Positions 1 through 13,109 are shown, counted from the stretch's first letter. The stretch: 64,000 bases of DNA from Orbaceae bacterium ESL0727 (GCA_029433345.1 JAQTHY010000001.1:558001-622000); one strand, 5' to 3'. The notes: a model not told the origin generated them from the letters alone. Numbers and translations are program-made.

Positions 1-1201
1 GAACTTTCATTGCTGATGTCATGAACATTGGAACTAAACAAACAAAAGTAATATAAAGAGATCCGACTAATGTTAAACGAGTCATCACCTTATCAATATA
101 TTTCGCTGTTTGTTCACCTGGACGGATACCTGGAATAAATGCACCCGATTTTTTTAATTGATCTGCTGTTTCTCTTGGATTAAAAACTAACGCAGTATAG
201 AAAAAGCAGAAAAAGATAATTGCTGCTGCATAAAAAATCATATATAACGGTTGATCGTGAGAAAAGTATTGTCCAATTAGAACAATAAAATATCTCCAAC
301 CTTCGCCATTCCCTTGGAACCACGACGCCATCATCGATGGCAACATAATGATTGTTGATGCAAATATTGCTGGAATAACACCAGCCATATTAATCTTCAA
401 TGGTAAATGCGTACTTTGTGCTGCATAAACACGACGTCCTTGTTGACGTTGAGCGTAATTGACAACAATACGACGTTGCCCACGTTCGACAAACACAACA
501 AAGTAAGTCACACCAATTACTAAAGCTGCAACAACTAAGAGTAAAATCGGATGTAATGAACCAGAACGAGCTTGTTCAATTGTTTCATATATTGCATGAG
601 GAAGACCTGCTACAATACCCGCAAAGATAATAATAGAGATCCCATTACCTACACCTCTTTCTGTGATCTGCTCACCTAGCCACATAAGAAACATAGTGCC
701 AGTAACTAAACTAACCGATGCAATAAAATAGAAAGAAAATCCTGGATTAATCACTACATGACCATATCCTGGAATATTAGGTAAACCAGTCGAAATACCA
801 ACTGCCTGTATAATTGCTAAGGCTAATGTACCATAACGCGTATATTGGCTAATCTTCTTACGTCCTGATTCACCTTCTTTCTTCAACTCTGCTAACTTAG
901 GATTAATTGCTGTTAATAACTGCACAATAATTGATGAAGATATATACGGCATTATTCCTAACGCAAAAATTGAAGCACGGCTTAAAGCACCACCAGAGAA
1001 CATATTGAACATACCTACGATACCATTACTGGCAGCTTGTGTAAGTAAATCCGATAACGCTTTAGTATCAATACCAGGAACGGGAATATAAGAACCGATA
1101 CGAAAAACAATAAGCGCTAAAAGTACAAATATTAATCGTCTTTTAAGCTCACCACTACCGCCTCTTGTACTTTGAAAATCTAATCCTGGTTGCTTTGCCA
1201 T
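1..1201 (-). CDS. secY: Protein translocase subunit SecY (3' end beyond window)
   Basis: SecY is the channel subunit of the SecYEG inner-membrane translocase, which exports unfolded preproteins and inserts membrane proteins. The reading frame starts with ATG at 1199-1201 ([10 protein letters not shown]) and stays open to the window edge, giving about 400 of the usual 440 or so residues; the last transmembrane segment and stop lie outside. The N-terminus resembles E. coli SecY and is followed by hydrophobic segments such as [20 protein letters not shown], which leads into the plug region, and by the cytosolic loop [11 protein letters not shown]. It lies directly downstream of rplO, the normal place for secY in the spc operon, so it is co-expressed with the ribosomal proteins. 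It is partial only because of the window boundary. Confidence 0.97.
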   Translation of the reverse strand, partial: MAKQPGLDFQSTRGGSGELKRRLIFVLLALIVFRIGSYIPVPGIDTKALSDLLTQAASNGIVGMFNMFSGGALSRASIFALGIMPYISSSIIVQLLTAINPKLAELKKEGESGRKKISQYTRYGTLALAIIQAVGISTGLPNIPGYGHVVINPGFSFYFIASVSLVTGTMFLMWLGEQITERGVGNGISIIIFAGIVAGLPHAIYETIEQARSGSLHPILLLVVAALVIGVTYFVVFVERGQRRIVVNYAQRQQGRRVYAAQSTHLPLKINMAGVIPAIFASTIIMLPSMMASWFQGNGEGWRYFIVLIGQYFSHDQPLYMIFYAAAIIFFCFFYTALVFNPRETADQLKKSGAFIPGIRPGEQTAKYIDKVMTRLTLVGSLYITFVCLVPMFMTSAMKV

Positions 1202-1209
1202 CTTTCTAA

Positions 1210-1644
1210 TTATTCCTCAATTTTTCCGCCAGCAGCTTCAATTGCAGCTTTTGCACCTTTAGTCACACGAATACCACGAACTGTTACCGGTTTTGTGACT
1301 TCACCAGACAACATAATCTTCGCATATTCGATTTGTGAATCAATCACATTGGCAACTTTCAAGCTATTTAAGTCAACAACATCGCCATCGATTTTCATTA
1401 AATCAGAAAGACGAATTTGTGCTGTAACTTGTGCTTTACGAGAGGTAAAACCAAATTTTGGTAAACGACGATATAAAGGCATTTGACCACCTTCAAAGCC
1501 GCGACGAACGCCGCCACCTGAACGAGATTTTTGACCTTTAACACCACGGCCACCAGTTTTACCTAATCCTGAGCCAATACCGCGACCTAAACGCTTAGGT
1601 GCATGCTTTGAGCCTTCAGCAGGAGATAAAGTATTTAAACGCAT
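1210..1644 (-). CDS. rplO: 50S ribosomal protein L15
   Basis: L15 is a late-assembling 50S protein that binds 23S rRNA. The product has 144 residues, the same as E. coli L15, with the typical glycine/arginine-rich N-terminal extension ([15 protein letters not shown]) that reaches into the rRNA. It lies 8 bp upstream of secY and a few bases downstream of rpmD, inside the spc operon. Nothing unusual is seen. Confidence 0.98.
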   Translation of the reverse strand: MRLNTLSPAEGSKHAPKRLGRGIGSGLGKTGGRGVKGQKSRSGGGVRRGFEGGQMPLYRRLPKFGFTSRKAQVTAQIRLSDLMKIDGDVVDLNSLKVANVIDSQIEYAKIMLSGEVTKPVTVRGIRVTKGAKAAIEAAGGKIEE

Positions 1645-1650
1645 TACTTA

Positions 1651-1830
1651 TTACTCCTCTACTTTAACCATGTAATAAACTTGGTTAATCATACCACGCA
1701 TCGCAGGTGTATCCTCACGTTCCACAGTATGACCAATTCGACGTAATCCTAGACCGCGTAACGTTGCTTTATGCTTCGGTAAACGTCCAATAGAACTACG
1801 AGTTTGTGTGATTTTAATTGTTTTTGCCAT
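1651..1830 (-). CDS. rpmD: 50S ribosomal protein L30
   Basis: A short frame of 59 codons plus TAA fills the gap between rplO and rpsE. The translation starts [20 protein letters not shown] and ends MVKVEE, with the L30 pattern [19 protein letters not shown]. The length equals E. coli L30. L30 is a small peripheral 50S protein. The ATG at 1828-1830 lies 6 bp after the rpsE stop, and the stop lies 6 bp before the rplO start, so the three genes are tightly packed in the spc operon. Confidence 0.97.
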   Translation of the reverse strand: MAKTIKITQTRSSIGRLPKHKATLRGLGLRRIGHTVEREDTPAMRGMINQVYYMVKVEE

Positions 1831-1836
1831 GGTTGA

Positions 1837-2346
<510 letters not shown>

Positions 2347-2351
2347 CTACC

Positions 2352-2705
2352 TTAGAACTGTAGGCCAGCTTCGCGAGCAGCATCTGCTAGCGCCTGGACT
2401 CGACCATGATATTGGAAACCTGAGCGATCAAAAGCAACATCTTTGATTTCTTTCGCTAATGCACGTTCTGCAATTGCTTTACCAACTGCTGCTGCTGCAT
2501 CTTTATTTCCAGTATATTTTAAATTTTCACTGATAGCTTTTTCAAGAGTTGAAGCCGCTGCCAGTACTTCTGATCCGTTGGGTGCGATAATCTGCGCATA
2601 AATATGACGCGGAGTACGGTGAACCACTAATCGAGTCACAAGCAATTCATGCATTTTGCGACGCGCTTTAGTTGCACGACGGATACGAGCTGATTTCTTA
2701 TCCAT
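2352..2705 (-). CDS. rplR: 50S ribosomal protein L18
   Basis: L18 binds 5S rRNA with L5 and L25 and helps dock it into the central protuberance. The length is 117 residues, identical to E. coli. The basic N-terminus [17 protein letters not shown] and the core [16 protein letters not shown], ending in [10 protein letters not shown], are typical. It is the gene between rplF and rpsE in the spc operon, 14 bp from rpsE and 9 bp from rplF. Confidence 0.98.
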   Translation of the reverse strand: MDKKSARIRRATKARRKMHELLVTRLVVHRTPRHIYAQIIAPNGSEVLAAASTLEKAISENLKYTGNKDAAAAVGKAIAERALAKEIKDVAFDRSGFQYHGRVQALADAAREAGLQF

Positions 2706-2714
2706 AGTGTTACC

Positions 2715-3248
2715 TTACTTCTTCTTAGCTTCTTTAGTACGCACGATTTCATCGGCGTAACGAACACCTTTACCTTTATAAGGTTCAGGACGACGATAAG
2801 CACGGATATCTGCTGCTACTTGTCCAATTAACTGTTTATCAGCACTTTTCAGAACGATTTCAGTTTGAGATGGACATTCTGCAGTCACGCCTGCCGGTAA
2901 TTTATGTTCAATTGGATGTGAATAACCAAGTGATAATCCAATTGCATCACCTTTAAGCTGTGCACGATAACCGACGCCAACTAGCTGAAGTTTTTTGGTA
3001 AAACCTTCAGTAACACCGATAACCATTGAATTGATTAACGCACGTGCAGTTCCAGCCTGGGTCCAAGCATCTGCATGCCCTTCACGTGGACTGAATTTAA
3101 TGTTACCTGCATCATTATTCAAAACAACAGCATCATTAATTGAACGAGTTAACTCGCCCTTTTTACCTTTAATCGTAATTACCTGATCGTTGATTTTAAC
3201 TTCTACGCCGGCAGGAATAACGACATGTGCTTTTGCAACACGAGACAT
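2715..3248 (-). CDS. rplF: 50S ribosomal protein L6
   Basis: L6 is a 50S protein near the factor-binding site and the base of the L7/L12 stalk. The 177-residue product has two tandem copies of the L6 fold. The first carries [20 protein letters not shown] and the second carries [20 protein letters not shown]; the family C-terminal signature [13 protein letters not shown] is present. The length equals E. coli L6. It follows rpsH by 11 bp in the spc operon. Confidence 0.98.
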   Translation of the reverse strand: MSRVAKAHVVIPAGVEVKINDQVITIKGKKGELTRSINDAVVLNNDAGNIKFSPREGHADAWTQAGTARALINSMVIGVTEGFTKKLQLVGVGYRAQLKGDAIGLSLGYSHPIEHKLPAGVTAECPSQTEIVLKSADKQLIGQVAADIRAYRRPEPYKGKGVRYADEIVRTKEAKKK

Positions 3249-3259
3249 TTTTTTCTCCC

Positions 3260-3652
<393 letters not shown>

Positions 3653-3669
3653 CTATAACACTCCCCGGA

Positions 3670-3975
3670 TTACCAACTTGCTTTCTTAAGGCCAGGAATT
3701 TCACCACGCATGGCAGATTCACGAACCTTAATACGGCTTAAACCAAACTTACGAAGGACGCCATGAGGACGACCAGTTTGACGACAACGACGACGTTGAC
3801 GTGATGGACTAGAATCACGAGGAAGCGTCTGTAATTTCAGCACCGCATTCCAACGATCTTCATCTGATGCATTAAGATCAGAAATAATCGCTTTTAATTC
3901 TTGACGCTTTGCAAAATATTTTTCTGCTAGCTTTACGCGCTTCTTGTCGCGTTCAATCATTGATTGTTTAGCCAT
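3670..3975 (-). CDS. rpsN: 30S ribosomal protein S14
   Basis: S14 is a 30S head protein. At 101 residues this is the long, zinc-independent form found in Enterobacteria; there is no CxxC zinc knuckle. It contains the family signature [20 protein letters not shown] and ends GLKKASW. It sits between rplE and rpsH, with 11 bp to rplE and 17 bp to rpsH. No second S14 paralogue is seen in the window. Confidence 0.98.
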   Translation of the reverse strand: MAKQSMIERDKKRVKLAEKYFAKRQELKAIISDLNASDEDRWNAVLKLQTLPRDSSPSRQRRRCRQTGRPHGVLRKFGLSRIKVRESAMRGEIPGLKKASW

Positions 3976-3986
3976 TATGCCCTACC

Positions 3987-4526
3987 TTACTTACGAAATG
4001 GGAAGTTAAAGGCAGATAATAAAGCTCGGCCTTCATCGTCTGATTGTGCAGTTGTTGTGATAGTAATATCTAAACCACGAACACGATCGACTTTATCATA
4101 ATCGATTTCAGGGAAAACGATTTGTTCACGAACACCCATACTATAATTACCACGACCATCAAAAGATTTTGTGCTTAAACCACGAAAATCTCGAGTACGA
4201 GGAAGAGCAATATAAACAAGACGTTCAAAAAATTCCCACATACGTTCACCACGTAGAGTCACCTTACAACCAATAGGATACCCTTGACGGATTTTAAAAC
4301 CAGCAACTGATTTGCGTGCTTTGGTGATAAATGGTTTTTGACCACTAATTGCTGCTAAATCAGCAACTGCGTTATCTAATAATTTCTTATCAGTAACGGC
4401 TTCACCTACACCCATATTCAAGGTGATCTTTTCGATCCGAGGGACTTGCATGACAGATTCGTAGCCAAACTGGGCTTGCAGTTTATTTACTACCTGTTCG
4501 TTGTAGTAATCATGCAGTTTCGCCAT
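3987..4526 (-). CDS. rplE: 50S ribosomal protein L5
   Basis: L5 binds 5S rRNA and contacts the P-site tRNA and S13. The start is placed at the ATG of [10 protein letters not shown] (4524-4526), giving 179 residues as in E. coli. A longer frame begins at an in-frame TTG four codons upstream, but that stretch contains the GGAG ribosome-binding site and is unlikely to be coding. The core [15 protein letters not shown] and the ending NFPFRK are typical. In E. coli the S8 repressor binds at this gene's start. Confidence 0.97.
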   Translation of the reverse strand: MAKLHDYYNEQVVNKLQAQFGYESVMQVPRIEKITLNMGVGEAVTDKKLLDNAVADLAAISGQKPFITKARKSVAGFKIRQGYPIGCKVTLRGERMWEFFERLVYIALPRTRDFRGLSTKSFDGRGNYSMGVREQIVFPEIDYDKVDRVRGLDITITTTAQSDDEGRALLSAFNFPFRK

Positions 4527-4543
4527 CGTACACTCCAAATTAC

Positions 4544-4858
4544 TTAATTGATTAATTCATTAGTAGACTTATAAAAACGGACTTTTTTGCCGTCTTCAAA
4601 TCGAAAGCCTACACGATCTGCTTTGCCTGTAGCTGAATTGTAAATTGCTACGTTAGAAACATTAATAGCTGCTTCTTTCTCAACAATTCCACCTTCTTGA
4701 TTTAATGCTGGTACTGGTTTTTGATGTTTTTTCACCAAATTAATACCTTCAACAATCACTTTGCCAATAGATAAAACAGTTTTAACTTTACCGCGTTTAC
4801 CTTTATCTTTACCAGTTAACACGATAACTTCATCATTTCGACGGATCTTCGCTGCCAT
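4544..4858 (-). CDS. rplX: 50S ribosomal protein L24
   Basis: L24 is an assembly initiator protein that binds the 5' region of 23S rRNA near the exit tunnel. The product has 104 residues, as in E. coli, with the KOW motif near the N-terminus ([20 protein letters not shown]) and the signature [12 protein letters not shown]. It lies between rplN and rplE, the conserved order at the start of the spc operon. Confidence 0.98.
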   Translation of the reverse strand: MAAKIRRNDEVIVLTGKDKGKRGKVKTVLSIGKVIVEGINLVKKHQKPVPALNQEGGIVEKEAAINVSNVAIYNSATGKADRVGFRFEDGKKVRFYKSTNELIN

Positions 4859-4868
4859 TACCCGCTCC

Positions 4869-5261
<393 letters not shown>

Positions 5262-5343
5262 TTATTGCCTAATCTACCTTCATCCACCTCAACTACCATG
5301 GATAAGAATAGACAACCAAAACCCACTTACGTGAGTGGCGCAC

Positions 5344-5372
5344 AGTATAACACCGCTCAAATAAAATGGGTA
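5344..5372 (-). promoter_or_regulatory. spc operon promoter
   Basis: On the minus strand a -10 TATACT (5344-5349) lies 17 bp after TACCCA (5367-5372), about 100 bp upstream of rplN. From memory, the E. coli spc promoter region has the same TACCCA, a GAAGCGGTGT-like spacer end and TATAAT at the same spacing. The likeness, here GAGCGGTGT before the -10, suggests direct conservation of this promoter. It is immediately downstream of the S10 terminator. Confidence 0.7.
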
Positions 5373-5378
5373 GCATAA

Positions 5379-5406
5379 AATAAACGGCCATATTTAGCCG
5401 TTTATT
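5379..5406 (-). terminator. S10 operon terminator
   Basis: A perfect 10-bp stem (AATAAACGGC pairing with GCCGTTTATT) with an 8-nt loop lies 31 bp after the rpsQ stop. On the minus strand it runs into TTTATTTTATG. It would end S10 operon transcripts just before the spc promoter. Confidence 0.8.
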
Positions 5407-5436
5407 CTATTATGTTCAGTTTTTAATCAATTAAGA

Positions 5437-6311
<875 letters not shown>

Positions 6312-7049
6312 TTATTGTTTTCGGCCTTTGCGCTGCTTTTTCGGTTGAGCAGCAGGTTGTTTTTCTGCTTGTTCAACGGCAGCCATACCACCAAGGATCT
6401 CACCTTTGAAGATCCACACTTTAACACCAATAATACCATAGGTAGTCAATGCTTCTGAGGTACCATAGTCGATATCAGCACGTAGAGTATGTAATGGTAC
6501 GCGACCTTCACGATACCATTCGCTACGTGCGATTTCAGCGCCGCCTAAACGTCCACTTACTTCAACTTTGATACCCTTAGCACCCGCTTTCATCGCGTTT
6601 TGTACTGCACGTTTCATTGCACGGCGGAACATTACACGACGTTCTAATTGAGATGTGATACTATCGGCAACTAATTTTGCATCAAGTTCAGGTTTACGAA
6701 CTTCAGCAATATTAATTTGCACAGCAACATCACGTTTCTCTTTTTTGTCTTTATATTTATTGACAATAGCGGCTACGGCATTACGTAATTTTTCAACGTC
6801 CTCACCTTTTTTACCAATCACAATACCTGGACGAGCAGTATGAATAGTAATACGAACGTTTGTTTCTGCTGAACGATCAATTACGATCTTAGAAATTGAT
6901 GCTTGAGCTAATTCTTTATTCAAGAATTCACGTACTCTAAAATCACTTTCTAAATTATCAGCGAATGTCTTTGTACCCGAATACCATGTAGATGTCCAAG
7001 GCTTGACAATTCCTAATCGGATACCATTTGGATTTACTTTTTGACCCAT
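6312..7049 (-). CDS. rpsC: 30S ribosomal protein S3
   Basis: S3 forms part of the mRNA entry channel and ribosomal helicase. It has an N-terminal KH type-2 domain ([14 protein letters not shown] around residues 79-92) and the C-terminal S3 domain with [29 protein letters not shown]-type sequence. At 245 residues it is about 12 longer than E. coli S3. The extra length is a basic, Ala/Gln/Lys-rich tail ([16 protein letters not shown]), a variable end in this family. Confidence 0.98.
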   Translation of the reverse strand: MGQKVNPNGIRLGIVKPWTSTWYSGTKTFADNLESDFRVREFLNKELAQASISKIVIDRSAETNVRITIHTARPGIVIGKKGEDVEKLRNAVAAIVNKYKDKKEKRDVAVQINIAEVRKPELDAKLVADSITSQLERRVMFRRAMKRAVQNAMKAGAKGIKVEVSGRLGGAEIARSEWYREGRVPLHTLRADIDYGTSEALTTYGIIGVKVWIFKGEILGGMAAVEQAEKQPAAQPKKQRKGRKQ

Positions 7050-7064
7050 TGCTATTCTCCAGCC

Positions 7065-7406
<342 letters not shown>

Positions 7407-7410
7407 CTAC

Positions 7411-7722
<312 letters not shown>

Positions 7723-7726
7723 TTAA

Positions 7727-8551
7727 TTATTTCTTATTGCGATGACGAACAATGTACTTATCAGTACGCTTGTTGCTACGCGTCTTCAATCCTTTGGCTT
7801 TTTGACCCCATGGAGACACAGGATGTTTACCAAAGTTACGACCTTCACCACCACCATGTGGATGGTCTACCGGGTTCATTGCAGTACCACGAACAGTTGG
7901 ACGAATTCCTCGCCAACGGCTAGCACCGGCTTTACCTAATACGCGAAGCATATGTTCTGAATTACCTACTTCACCAATAGTCGCACGGCAGTCTGCTAGT
8001 ACTTTACGCATTTCACCTGAACGAAGACGTAAAGTAACATATGAACCTTCACGCGCAACAATCTGAATATAACTACCCGCTGAGCGAGCAAGTTGTCCAC
8101 CTTTACCAGGTTTCATTTCCACATTGTGCACAGTAGAACCAACAGGAATATTACGCATTGGTAAACAGTTACCTGTTCTAATCGCTGCTTCAACACCTGA
8201 TTGGATCTGATCGCTAACTTTTAAGCCTTTAGGCGCTAAAATATAACGACGTTCACCGTCTTTATATAAAACAAGTGCAATATTTGCACTACGATTTGGA
8301 TCATATTCCAAACGTTCAACTACCGCAGGAATACCATCTTTGTTACGTTTAAAATCGACAATACGATAATGTTGTTTATGACCACCACCAATATGGCGAG
8401 TAGTGATACGACCATTATTATTGCGACCACCAGTTTTGCTTTTTGAATCAAGCAACGGTGCATAAGGTTGACCTTTATGCAACTCTGGGTTAACCACTTT
8501 AACAGCGTGGCGACGACCCGGAGATGTAGGTTTGCACTTAACAACTGCCAT
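7727..8551 (-). CDS. rplB: 50S ribosomal protein L2
   Basis: L2 is a primary 23S rRNA-binding protein near the peptidyl-transferase centre and is needed for subunit association. It has 274 residues (E. coli 273), with the conserved N-terminal OB and C-terminal SH3-like domains. The signature [20 protein letters not shown] includes the histidine equivalent to E. coli His229. It lies between rplW and rpsS. Confidence 0.98.
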   Translation of the reverse strand: MAVVKCKPTSPGRRHAVKVVNPELHKGQPYAPLLDSKSKTGGRNNNGRITTRHIGGGHKQHYRIVDFKRNKDGIPAVVERLEYDPNRSANIALVLYKDGERRYILAPKGLKVSDQIQSGVEAAIRTGNCLPMRNIPVGSTVHNVEMKPGKGGQLARSAGSYIQIVAREGSYVTLRLRSGEMRKVLADCRATIGEVGNSEHMLRVLGKAGASRWRGIRPTVRGTAMNPVDHPHGGGEGRNFGKHPVSPWGQKAKGLKTRSNKRTDKYIVRHRNKK

Positions 8552-8569
8552 TGTTCTTACTCCTCCGAA

Positions 8570-8872
8570 TTACTCAGCGACGCCAGCAAGGTCTAAGTTC
8601 TGACCTTCTGCCAAAGTAACGTAAGCTTTTTTCCAGTCGCTACGGCGACCGATTTGTTGACCACGACGTTTAACTTTACCTTTAACAACTAAAGTATTAA
8701 CGCCATCTACTTTGACTTCAAATAGTTGTTCAACTGCGGCTTTAATCTCTTTCTTTGTGGCATCTTTAGCAACTTTTAATACCAACGTATTGGTTTTTTC
8801 CATTGAAACAGATGCTTTTTCAGAAACATGCGGTGCTCGCAGGACTTTAAGCAGACGCTCTTCACGAATCAT
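8570..8872 (-). CDS. rplW: 50S ribosomal protein L23
   Basis: L23 sits at the tunnel exit and is the main docking site for trigger factor and SRP. The 100-residue product starts [20 protein letters not shown] and has the family motif [20 protein letters not shown]. Its first codon overlaps the end of rplD by 4 bp (ATGA), so translation is probably coupled. Confidence 0.98.
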   Translation of the reverse strand: MIREERLLKVLRAPHVSEKASVSMEKTNTLVLKVAKDATKKEIKAAVEQLFEVKVDGVNTLVVKGKVKRRGQQIGRRSDWKKAYVTLAEGQNLDLAGVAE

Positions 8873-9471
8873 GCTAACATCTCCTCTACTTGTTTAACTG
8901 CATCAACAGTGATAACCACTTTATCAAATGCAATCAAACTTACTGGATCAATACCTGCTACATCACGCACATCAACTTTATAGATATTACGTGCAGCTAA
9001 GAAAAGATTTTCATCAACTTCAGAAGTGATAATAAGAACATCTTGTAAGTTCATATCTTTTAACTTCTGGGTTAATAATTTTGTCTTAGGTGCTTCAACA
9101 GTAAATGTTTCAACTACAATTAAGCGTTCTTGACGCACTAATTCAGAAAAAATACTCTTTAATGCACCACGATACATTTTACGGTTAACTTTTTGGCTAT
9201 GATCTTGTGGTTTTGCTGCAAATGTTACACCACCACTACGCCAAATTGGACTCTTAATTGAGCCTGAGCGCGCGCGACCTGTACCTTTTTGACGCCAAGG
9301 TTTTTTGCCTGAACCAGCGATTTCTGCACGTGTTTTTTGTGCGCGGGTGCCCTGACGAGCTGCAGCTGCATAAGCAACAACAACTTGGTGAACTAGCGCT
9401 TCGTTAAACTCACGTCCGAAGGTAGTTTCGGAAACAGAAAGCGCTTGCGCGTCTTTTACTACTAATTCCAT
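8869..9471 (-). CDS. rplD: 50S ribosomal protein L4 (S10 operon regulator)
   Basis: L4 binds 23S rRNA and its extended loop forms the tunnel constriction with L22. In E. coli it also represses its own operon by transcription attenuation and translational inhibition at the S10 leader. The product has 200 residues (E. coli 201), with the loop region [19 protein letters not shown] around residues 60-79. A matching leader with hairpins lies upstream of rpsJ, so feedback control is likely retained. Confidence 0.98.
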   Translation of the reverse strand: MELVVKDAQALSVSETTFGREFNEALVHQVVVAYAAAARQGTRAQKTRAEIAGSGKKPWRQKGTGRARSGSIKSPIWRSGGVTFAAKPQDHSQKVNRKMYRGALKSIFSELVRQERLIVVETFTVEAPKTKLLTQKLKDMNLQDVLIITSEVDENLFLAARNIYKVDVRDVAGIDPVSLIAFDKVVITVDAVKQVEEMLA

Positions 9472-9486
9472 CTCTATCTCCTTCCG

Positions 9487-10113
9487 TTAAGCCTTAATTG
9501 CTGGTTTAACAATTAGATCACTATTGATTGCGCCTGGTACTGCACCTTTAATTAATAAAAGGTTACGTTCTGCATCGACACGAACAATATCTAGATTCTG
9601 AACAGTAACACGTTCATTACCTAAATGACCTGCCATTTTACGACCTTTGAATACTTTACCTGGAGTTTGGTTTTGACCGATAGAACCATGACCACGGTGT
9701 GCTAAAGAGTTACCATGACTCACATCTTGTGTACGGAAATTCCAGCGTTTAGTTACGCCAGCAAAACCTTTACCTTTTGAGGTACCAACAACGTCAACTT
9801 TTTTAACGTCAGTAAAAATATCCACATTAATGCTTTGACCTACAGTAAATTCACCTTCATCAAAACGGAATTCCCATAGACCACGACCAGCTTCAACACC
9901 AGCCTTAGCAAAATGGCCTGCATCAGGTTTATTCACGCGACTCGCTTTTTTAGTGCCTGTGGTAACCTGAATTGCTTGATAACCGTCGTTTTCAACTGTT
10001 TTCACTTGAGTAACGCGGTTGCTTTGAACTTCTACTACGGTGACAGGAATAGATACACCATCTTCGGTGAAGATACGCGTCATTCCCACTTTACGACCGA
10101 TTAAACCAATCAT
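9487..10113 (-). CDS. rplC: 50S ribosomal protein L3
   Basis: L3 initiates 50S assembly; its long loop reaches the peptidyl-transferase centre. The 208-residue product begins [19 protein letters not shown]. It contains [20 protein letters not shown], where the glutamine in GQNQTPG is the site methylated by PrmB in E. coli. It is the second gene of the S10 operon, between rpsJ and rplD. Confidence 0.98.
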   Translation of the reverse strand: MIGLIGRKVGMTRIFTEDGVSIPVTVVEVQSNRVTQVKTVENDGYQAIQVTTGTKKASRVNKPDAGHFAKAGVEAGRGLWEFRFDEGEFTVGQSINVDIFTDVKKVDVVGTSKGKGFAGVTKRWNFRTQDVSHGNSLAHRGHGSIGQNQTPGKVFKGRKMAGHLGNERVTVQNLDIVRVDAERNLLLIKGAVPGAINSDLIVKPAIKA

Positions 10114-10145
10114 TATTTCGACCTCTCAATCATTCAATTTAGGCA

Positions 10146-10655
<510 letters not shown>

Positions 10656-10683
10656 ATTATACGCAAATATATAAGCAATGCAA
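10656..10683 (-). promoter_or_regulatory. S10 operon promoter
   Basis: On the minus strand TTGCAT (10678-10683), a 16-bp spacer and TATAAT (10656-10661) form a near-consensus sigma-70 promoter about 200 bp upstream of rpsJ. Confidence 0.8.
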
Positions 10684-10735
10684 GAAGTAATTGCGTGGAT
10701 TAGGGATGGCGACATAACTTATTCTCATAATGATG

Positions 10736-10760
10736 TTTCAGAACTACCCTACGTTTATGT
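10736..10760 (+). repeat. Dispersed TTTCAGA-N8-ACGTTTATGT sequence, copy 1
   Basis: One of three intergenic copies with identical outer blocks and an 8-bp variable centre; here it is followed by CAAATTTTAG. It lies just upstream of the transporter promoter. Confidence 0.7.
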
Positions 10761-10783
10761 CAAATTTTAGTCATACTTGCTTT

Positions 10784-10812
10784 TTGAATTTGCAGAATAA
10801 AGCAACTATAAT
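10784..10812 (+). promoter_or_regulatory. Promoter of the UhpT-like transporter operon
   Basis: TTGAAT (10784-10789), 17 bp and TATAAT (10807-10812) form a strong sigma-70 promoter about 80 bp before the transporter ATG. A dispersed sequence (TTTCAGA-N8-ACGTTTATGT, 10736-10760) lies 24 bp upstream of the -35, where an activator could bind. Confidence 0.75.
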
Positions 10813-10893
10813 GCCCGTCCATCAATATCACATGAATATCACATGGCCATAAACACCCAATTGCGAATAAAAAAATAACATTAAGAAGAACGC

Positions 10894-12327
10894 ATGAATA
10901 TCATCTCCCGTATTGTTGATTTTTATAAAATCAAGCCGTTAAAAATTGATGGCATTTCTTTAGCATTACAAAGAAAACAGTGGTTAAAAGAATTTTTCAA
11001 ATCCTACTTGGTGTTATGCCTTGTTTATTCTGGAATGTATTTATTGAGATATAATTTTAAAGCTGCACAACCGCTACTAAAAGAGTACGGTTTTACCACG
11101 ACTGATTTAGGTAATATTGGCGTAGGATTTTTAATTACTTATGGCATTGGCCGCGTCGTATTAGGCTATTTTATTGATGGAAAAAACACCAAAAAAGTCT
11201 TATCAACATTACTCCTCTTGTCTTGCCTATCATCACTCTGTATTGGATTATTTTTAGCCACTGAAAATCATATCATTGGTCTTCTCATTCTTTTTTGGTC
11301 AATCAATGGATTATGCCAATCACCTGGTGGACCTTGCTGTAACTCAACCATGAACAGATGGACTCCACGACGTTTAAGAGGACGTTTTATTGGTTGGTGG
11401 AATGTCTCGCACAATATTGGCGGTGCGTTATCCGGCATTCTCGCATTGTGGGGCGCTAACTATTTCTTCGCAGGAAATGTGGCCGGCATGTTTATATTTC
11501 CTGTAATTATTGCCGCTATTATCGGCATTTGGGGACTCTTTTTTGGTAAAGATGATCCTGCTGAATTGGGTTGGAATAAACCAGAAGAAATTTTTAACGA
11601 ACCCATTGCAGCTAAAGATATCGAATCGCTCAACATGACTAAAAAACAGATTCTTATCAAATATGTGGTGAAAAACCCGGCTGTCTGGTTCCTCTGTTTA
11701 GCCAATCTTTTTGTCTATATGATTCGCATCGGCATAGATAACTGGGCACCGTTGTACACTTTCCAAGCAATGAATTTCACCACTGCGCAAGCTGCTTGGA
11801 CATTAACGTTTTTAGAAATGGGCGGCTTTTTAGGTTCAATGACCTGGGGGTATATTTCTGACAAATTAAATGGTCGTCGCGCATTAGTTGCCTGCTTCTG
11901 CTCTTTGGCAGTGATATTACCGCTGTTAGCGTATCACTTCTCAACCATACCCACTTTGATTTATGCTGCTCTCTTTTTTGAAGGATTTTTCATTTTTGGC
12001 CCCGTCACCCTAATTGGAATTTCAATTATTGGATTTGCACCCAAAGGAGCCACTGTCGTTATCAATGCGATTCCGGGCACATTTGGTTATATTTTTGGTG
12101 ACTCAATGGCTAAGATTCTGATTTCTCGCATTGCCGATCCCACCAAAGATGGACTCTATGCTTTCGGTCATCATTTGCATGGTTGGTCTGCCTCATTTAC
12201 TATTTTATATATCGCAGCAACTCTAGCAACGTTCTTCCTTGCTATTGTCGCTTTATTAGAAGAAAAAAATATCCGTCGCGATAAAGCGTTAACATTACAA
12301 TTACAAAATCATATGAATCAGAAATAA
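10894..12327 (+). CDS. UhpT-like organophosphate:phosphate antiporter (MFS)
   Basis: This is an inner-membrane transporter of the organophosphate:phosphate antiporter family (UhpT, GlpT, UhpC) in the major facilitator superfamily. It has 477 residues and about twelve hydrophobic segments. The family signature around residues 140-175 includes WTPRRLRGRFIGWWNVSHNI. The two substrate-phosphate arginines of UhpT are kept (R52 in MYLLRYNF; the second near residue 278 in YMIRIGID). The UhpT intrahelical pair Asp388/Lys391 is replaced by Asn and Pro (NAIPGTFGY, about residues 391-399), so the substrate may differ from glucose 6-phosphate. UhpT is the closest relative known to me; UhpC and GlpT are alternatives. 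It precedes a phosphatase gene by 11 bp, so the imported sugar or inositol phosphate may be dephosphorylated by its partner. Confidence 0.88.
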   Translation: MNIISRIVDFYKIKPLKIDGISLALQRKQWLKEFFKSYLVLCLVYSGMYLLRYNFKAAQPLLKEYGFTTTDLGNIGVGFLITYGIGRVVLGYFIDGKNTKKVLSTLLLLSCLSSLCIGLFLATENHIIGLLILFWSINGLCQSPGGPCCNSTMNRWTPRRLRGRFIGWWNVSHNIGGALSGILALWGANYFFAGNVAGMFIFPVIIAAIIGIWGLFFGKDDPAELGWNKPEEIFNEPIAAKDIESLNMTKKQILIKYVVKNPAVWFLCLANLFVYMIRIGIDNWAPLYTFQAMNFTTAQAAWTLTFLEMGGFLGSMTWGYISDKLNGRRALVACFCSLAVILPLLAYHFSTIPTLIYAALFFEGFFIFGPVTLIGISIIGFAPKGATVVINAIPGTFGYIFGDSMAKILISRIADPTKDGLYAFGHHLHGWSASFTILYIAATLATFFLAIVALLEEKNIRRDKALTLQLQNHMNQK

Positions 12328-12338
12328 GGAACAGACAA

Positions 12339-13109
12339 ATGGAACCAAAAATAATATCGTGGTTTAATCAAAGTAAAAAGTGGGTTTTTGATGCAGGTAA
12401 CATCATCAGGCAGAAATTGAAAGAAGAGATTACGATCAATACCAAAAGTAATCCCAATGATTTAGTCACCAATATTGATCGCGAAATCGAAAGTTTCTTT
12501 AAACAGCAAATTACACAGATTCAAGATCATCGATTGTTAGGCGAAGAAGGTGATTTTGTTCATGATACACAAGGTTATATTTGGATTCTCGATCCGATTG
12601 ACGGCACGACAAATTTAGTCACCACAAAACAAGATTTTGCGATTAGTTTAGCGTTATACCATAATGGTGCACCACTATTTGGCTTGATTTATGATGTTAT
12701 GCGCGACGAGCTTTATCACGCAATAACCGGTCAGGGTGCTTTTTTGAATGATCAAAAAATTCAGGCTATCGATCCAACGTTACAATTAAATGAACACATT
12801 ATTATTTGTGATTTTAAAGAAATCATTGCTTATCCTCGTGTGGCAGAATTAATCAAACTATCACGTGGACATCGCCGTTATGGTTCAGCCGCACTAGAAA
12901 TTGTCCATGTAGCTACCGGACAAGCGGGTGCTTTCATTCATATGATGCTACACCCATGGGATATTGCTGCCGCCAAAATTATTGCCGAAGCGTGTGGGCT
13001 GAAATATAGTCATACAGATGGCACATCGGTCAATGTATTTGAAAAAGGGTCATCTTTGGTCGCGCCACCTAATCTACATCAAGAAATAGTGAAAATCTGT
13101 TTTAGTTAA
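12339..13109 (+). CDS. Inositol-monophosphatase-family phosphatase
   Basis: This is a metal-dependent phosphatase of the IMPase/FBPase fold. The three family motifs are present: GEE (residues 68-70), DPIDGTTN (85-92) and the distal HPWDIAAAK metal-binding motif (about 205-213). The 256-residue length suits the SuhB/IMPase/CysQ group. SuhB and CysQ are normally lone housekeeping genes; here the gene follows a sugar-phosphate transporter by 11 bp, which points to a catabolic role on the imported organophosphate. Exact substrate (inositol phosphate, sugar phosphate or PAP) cannot be told from sequence. I see no terminator before it, so the two genes probably share the promoter at 10784-10812. 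Confidence 0.85.
   Translation: MEPKIISWFNQSKKWVFDAGNIIRQKLKEEITINTKSNPNDLVTNIDREIESFFKQQITQIQDHRLLGEEGDFVHDTQGYIWILDPIDGTTNLVTTKQDFAISLALYHNGAPLFGLIYDVMRDELYHAITGQGAFLNDQKIQAIDPTLQLNEHIIICDFKEIIAYPRVAELIKLSRGHRRYGSAALEIVHVATGQAGAFIHMMLHPWDIAAAKIIAEACGLKYSHTDGTSVNVFEKGSSLVAPPNLHQEIVKICFS

Noticed and set aside
3987-4538. Longer L5 starting at TTG 4538
   Set aside because: The added codons contain the GGAG ribosome-binding site for the conserved MAKLHD start.
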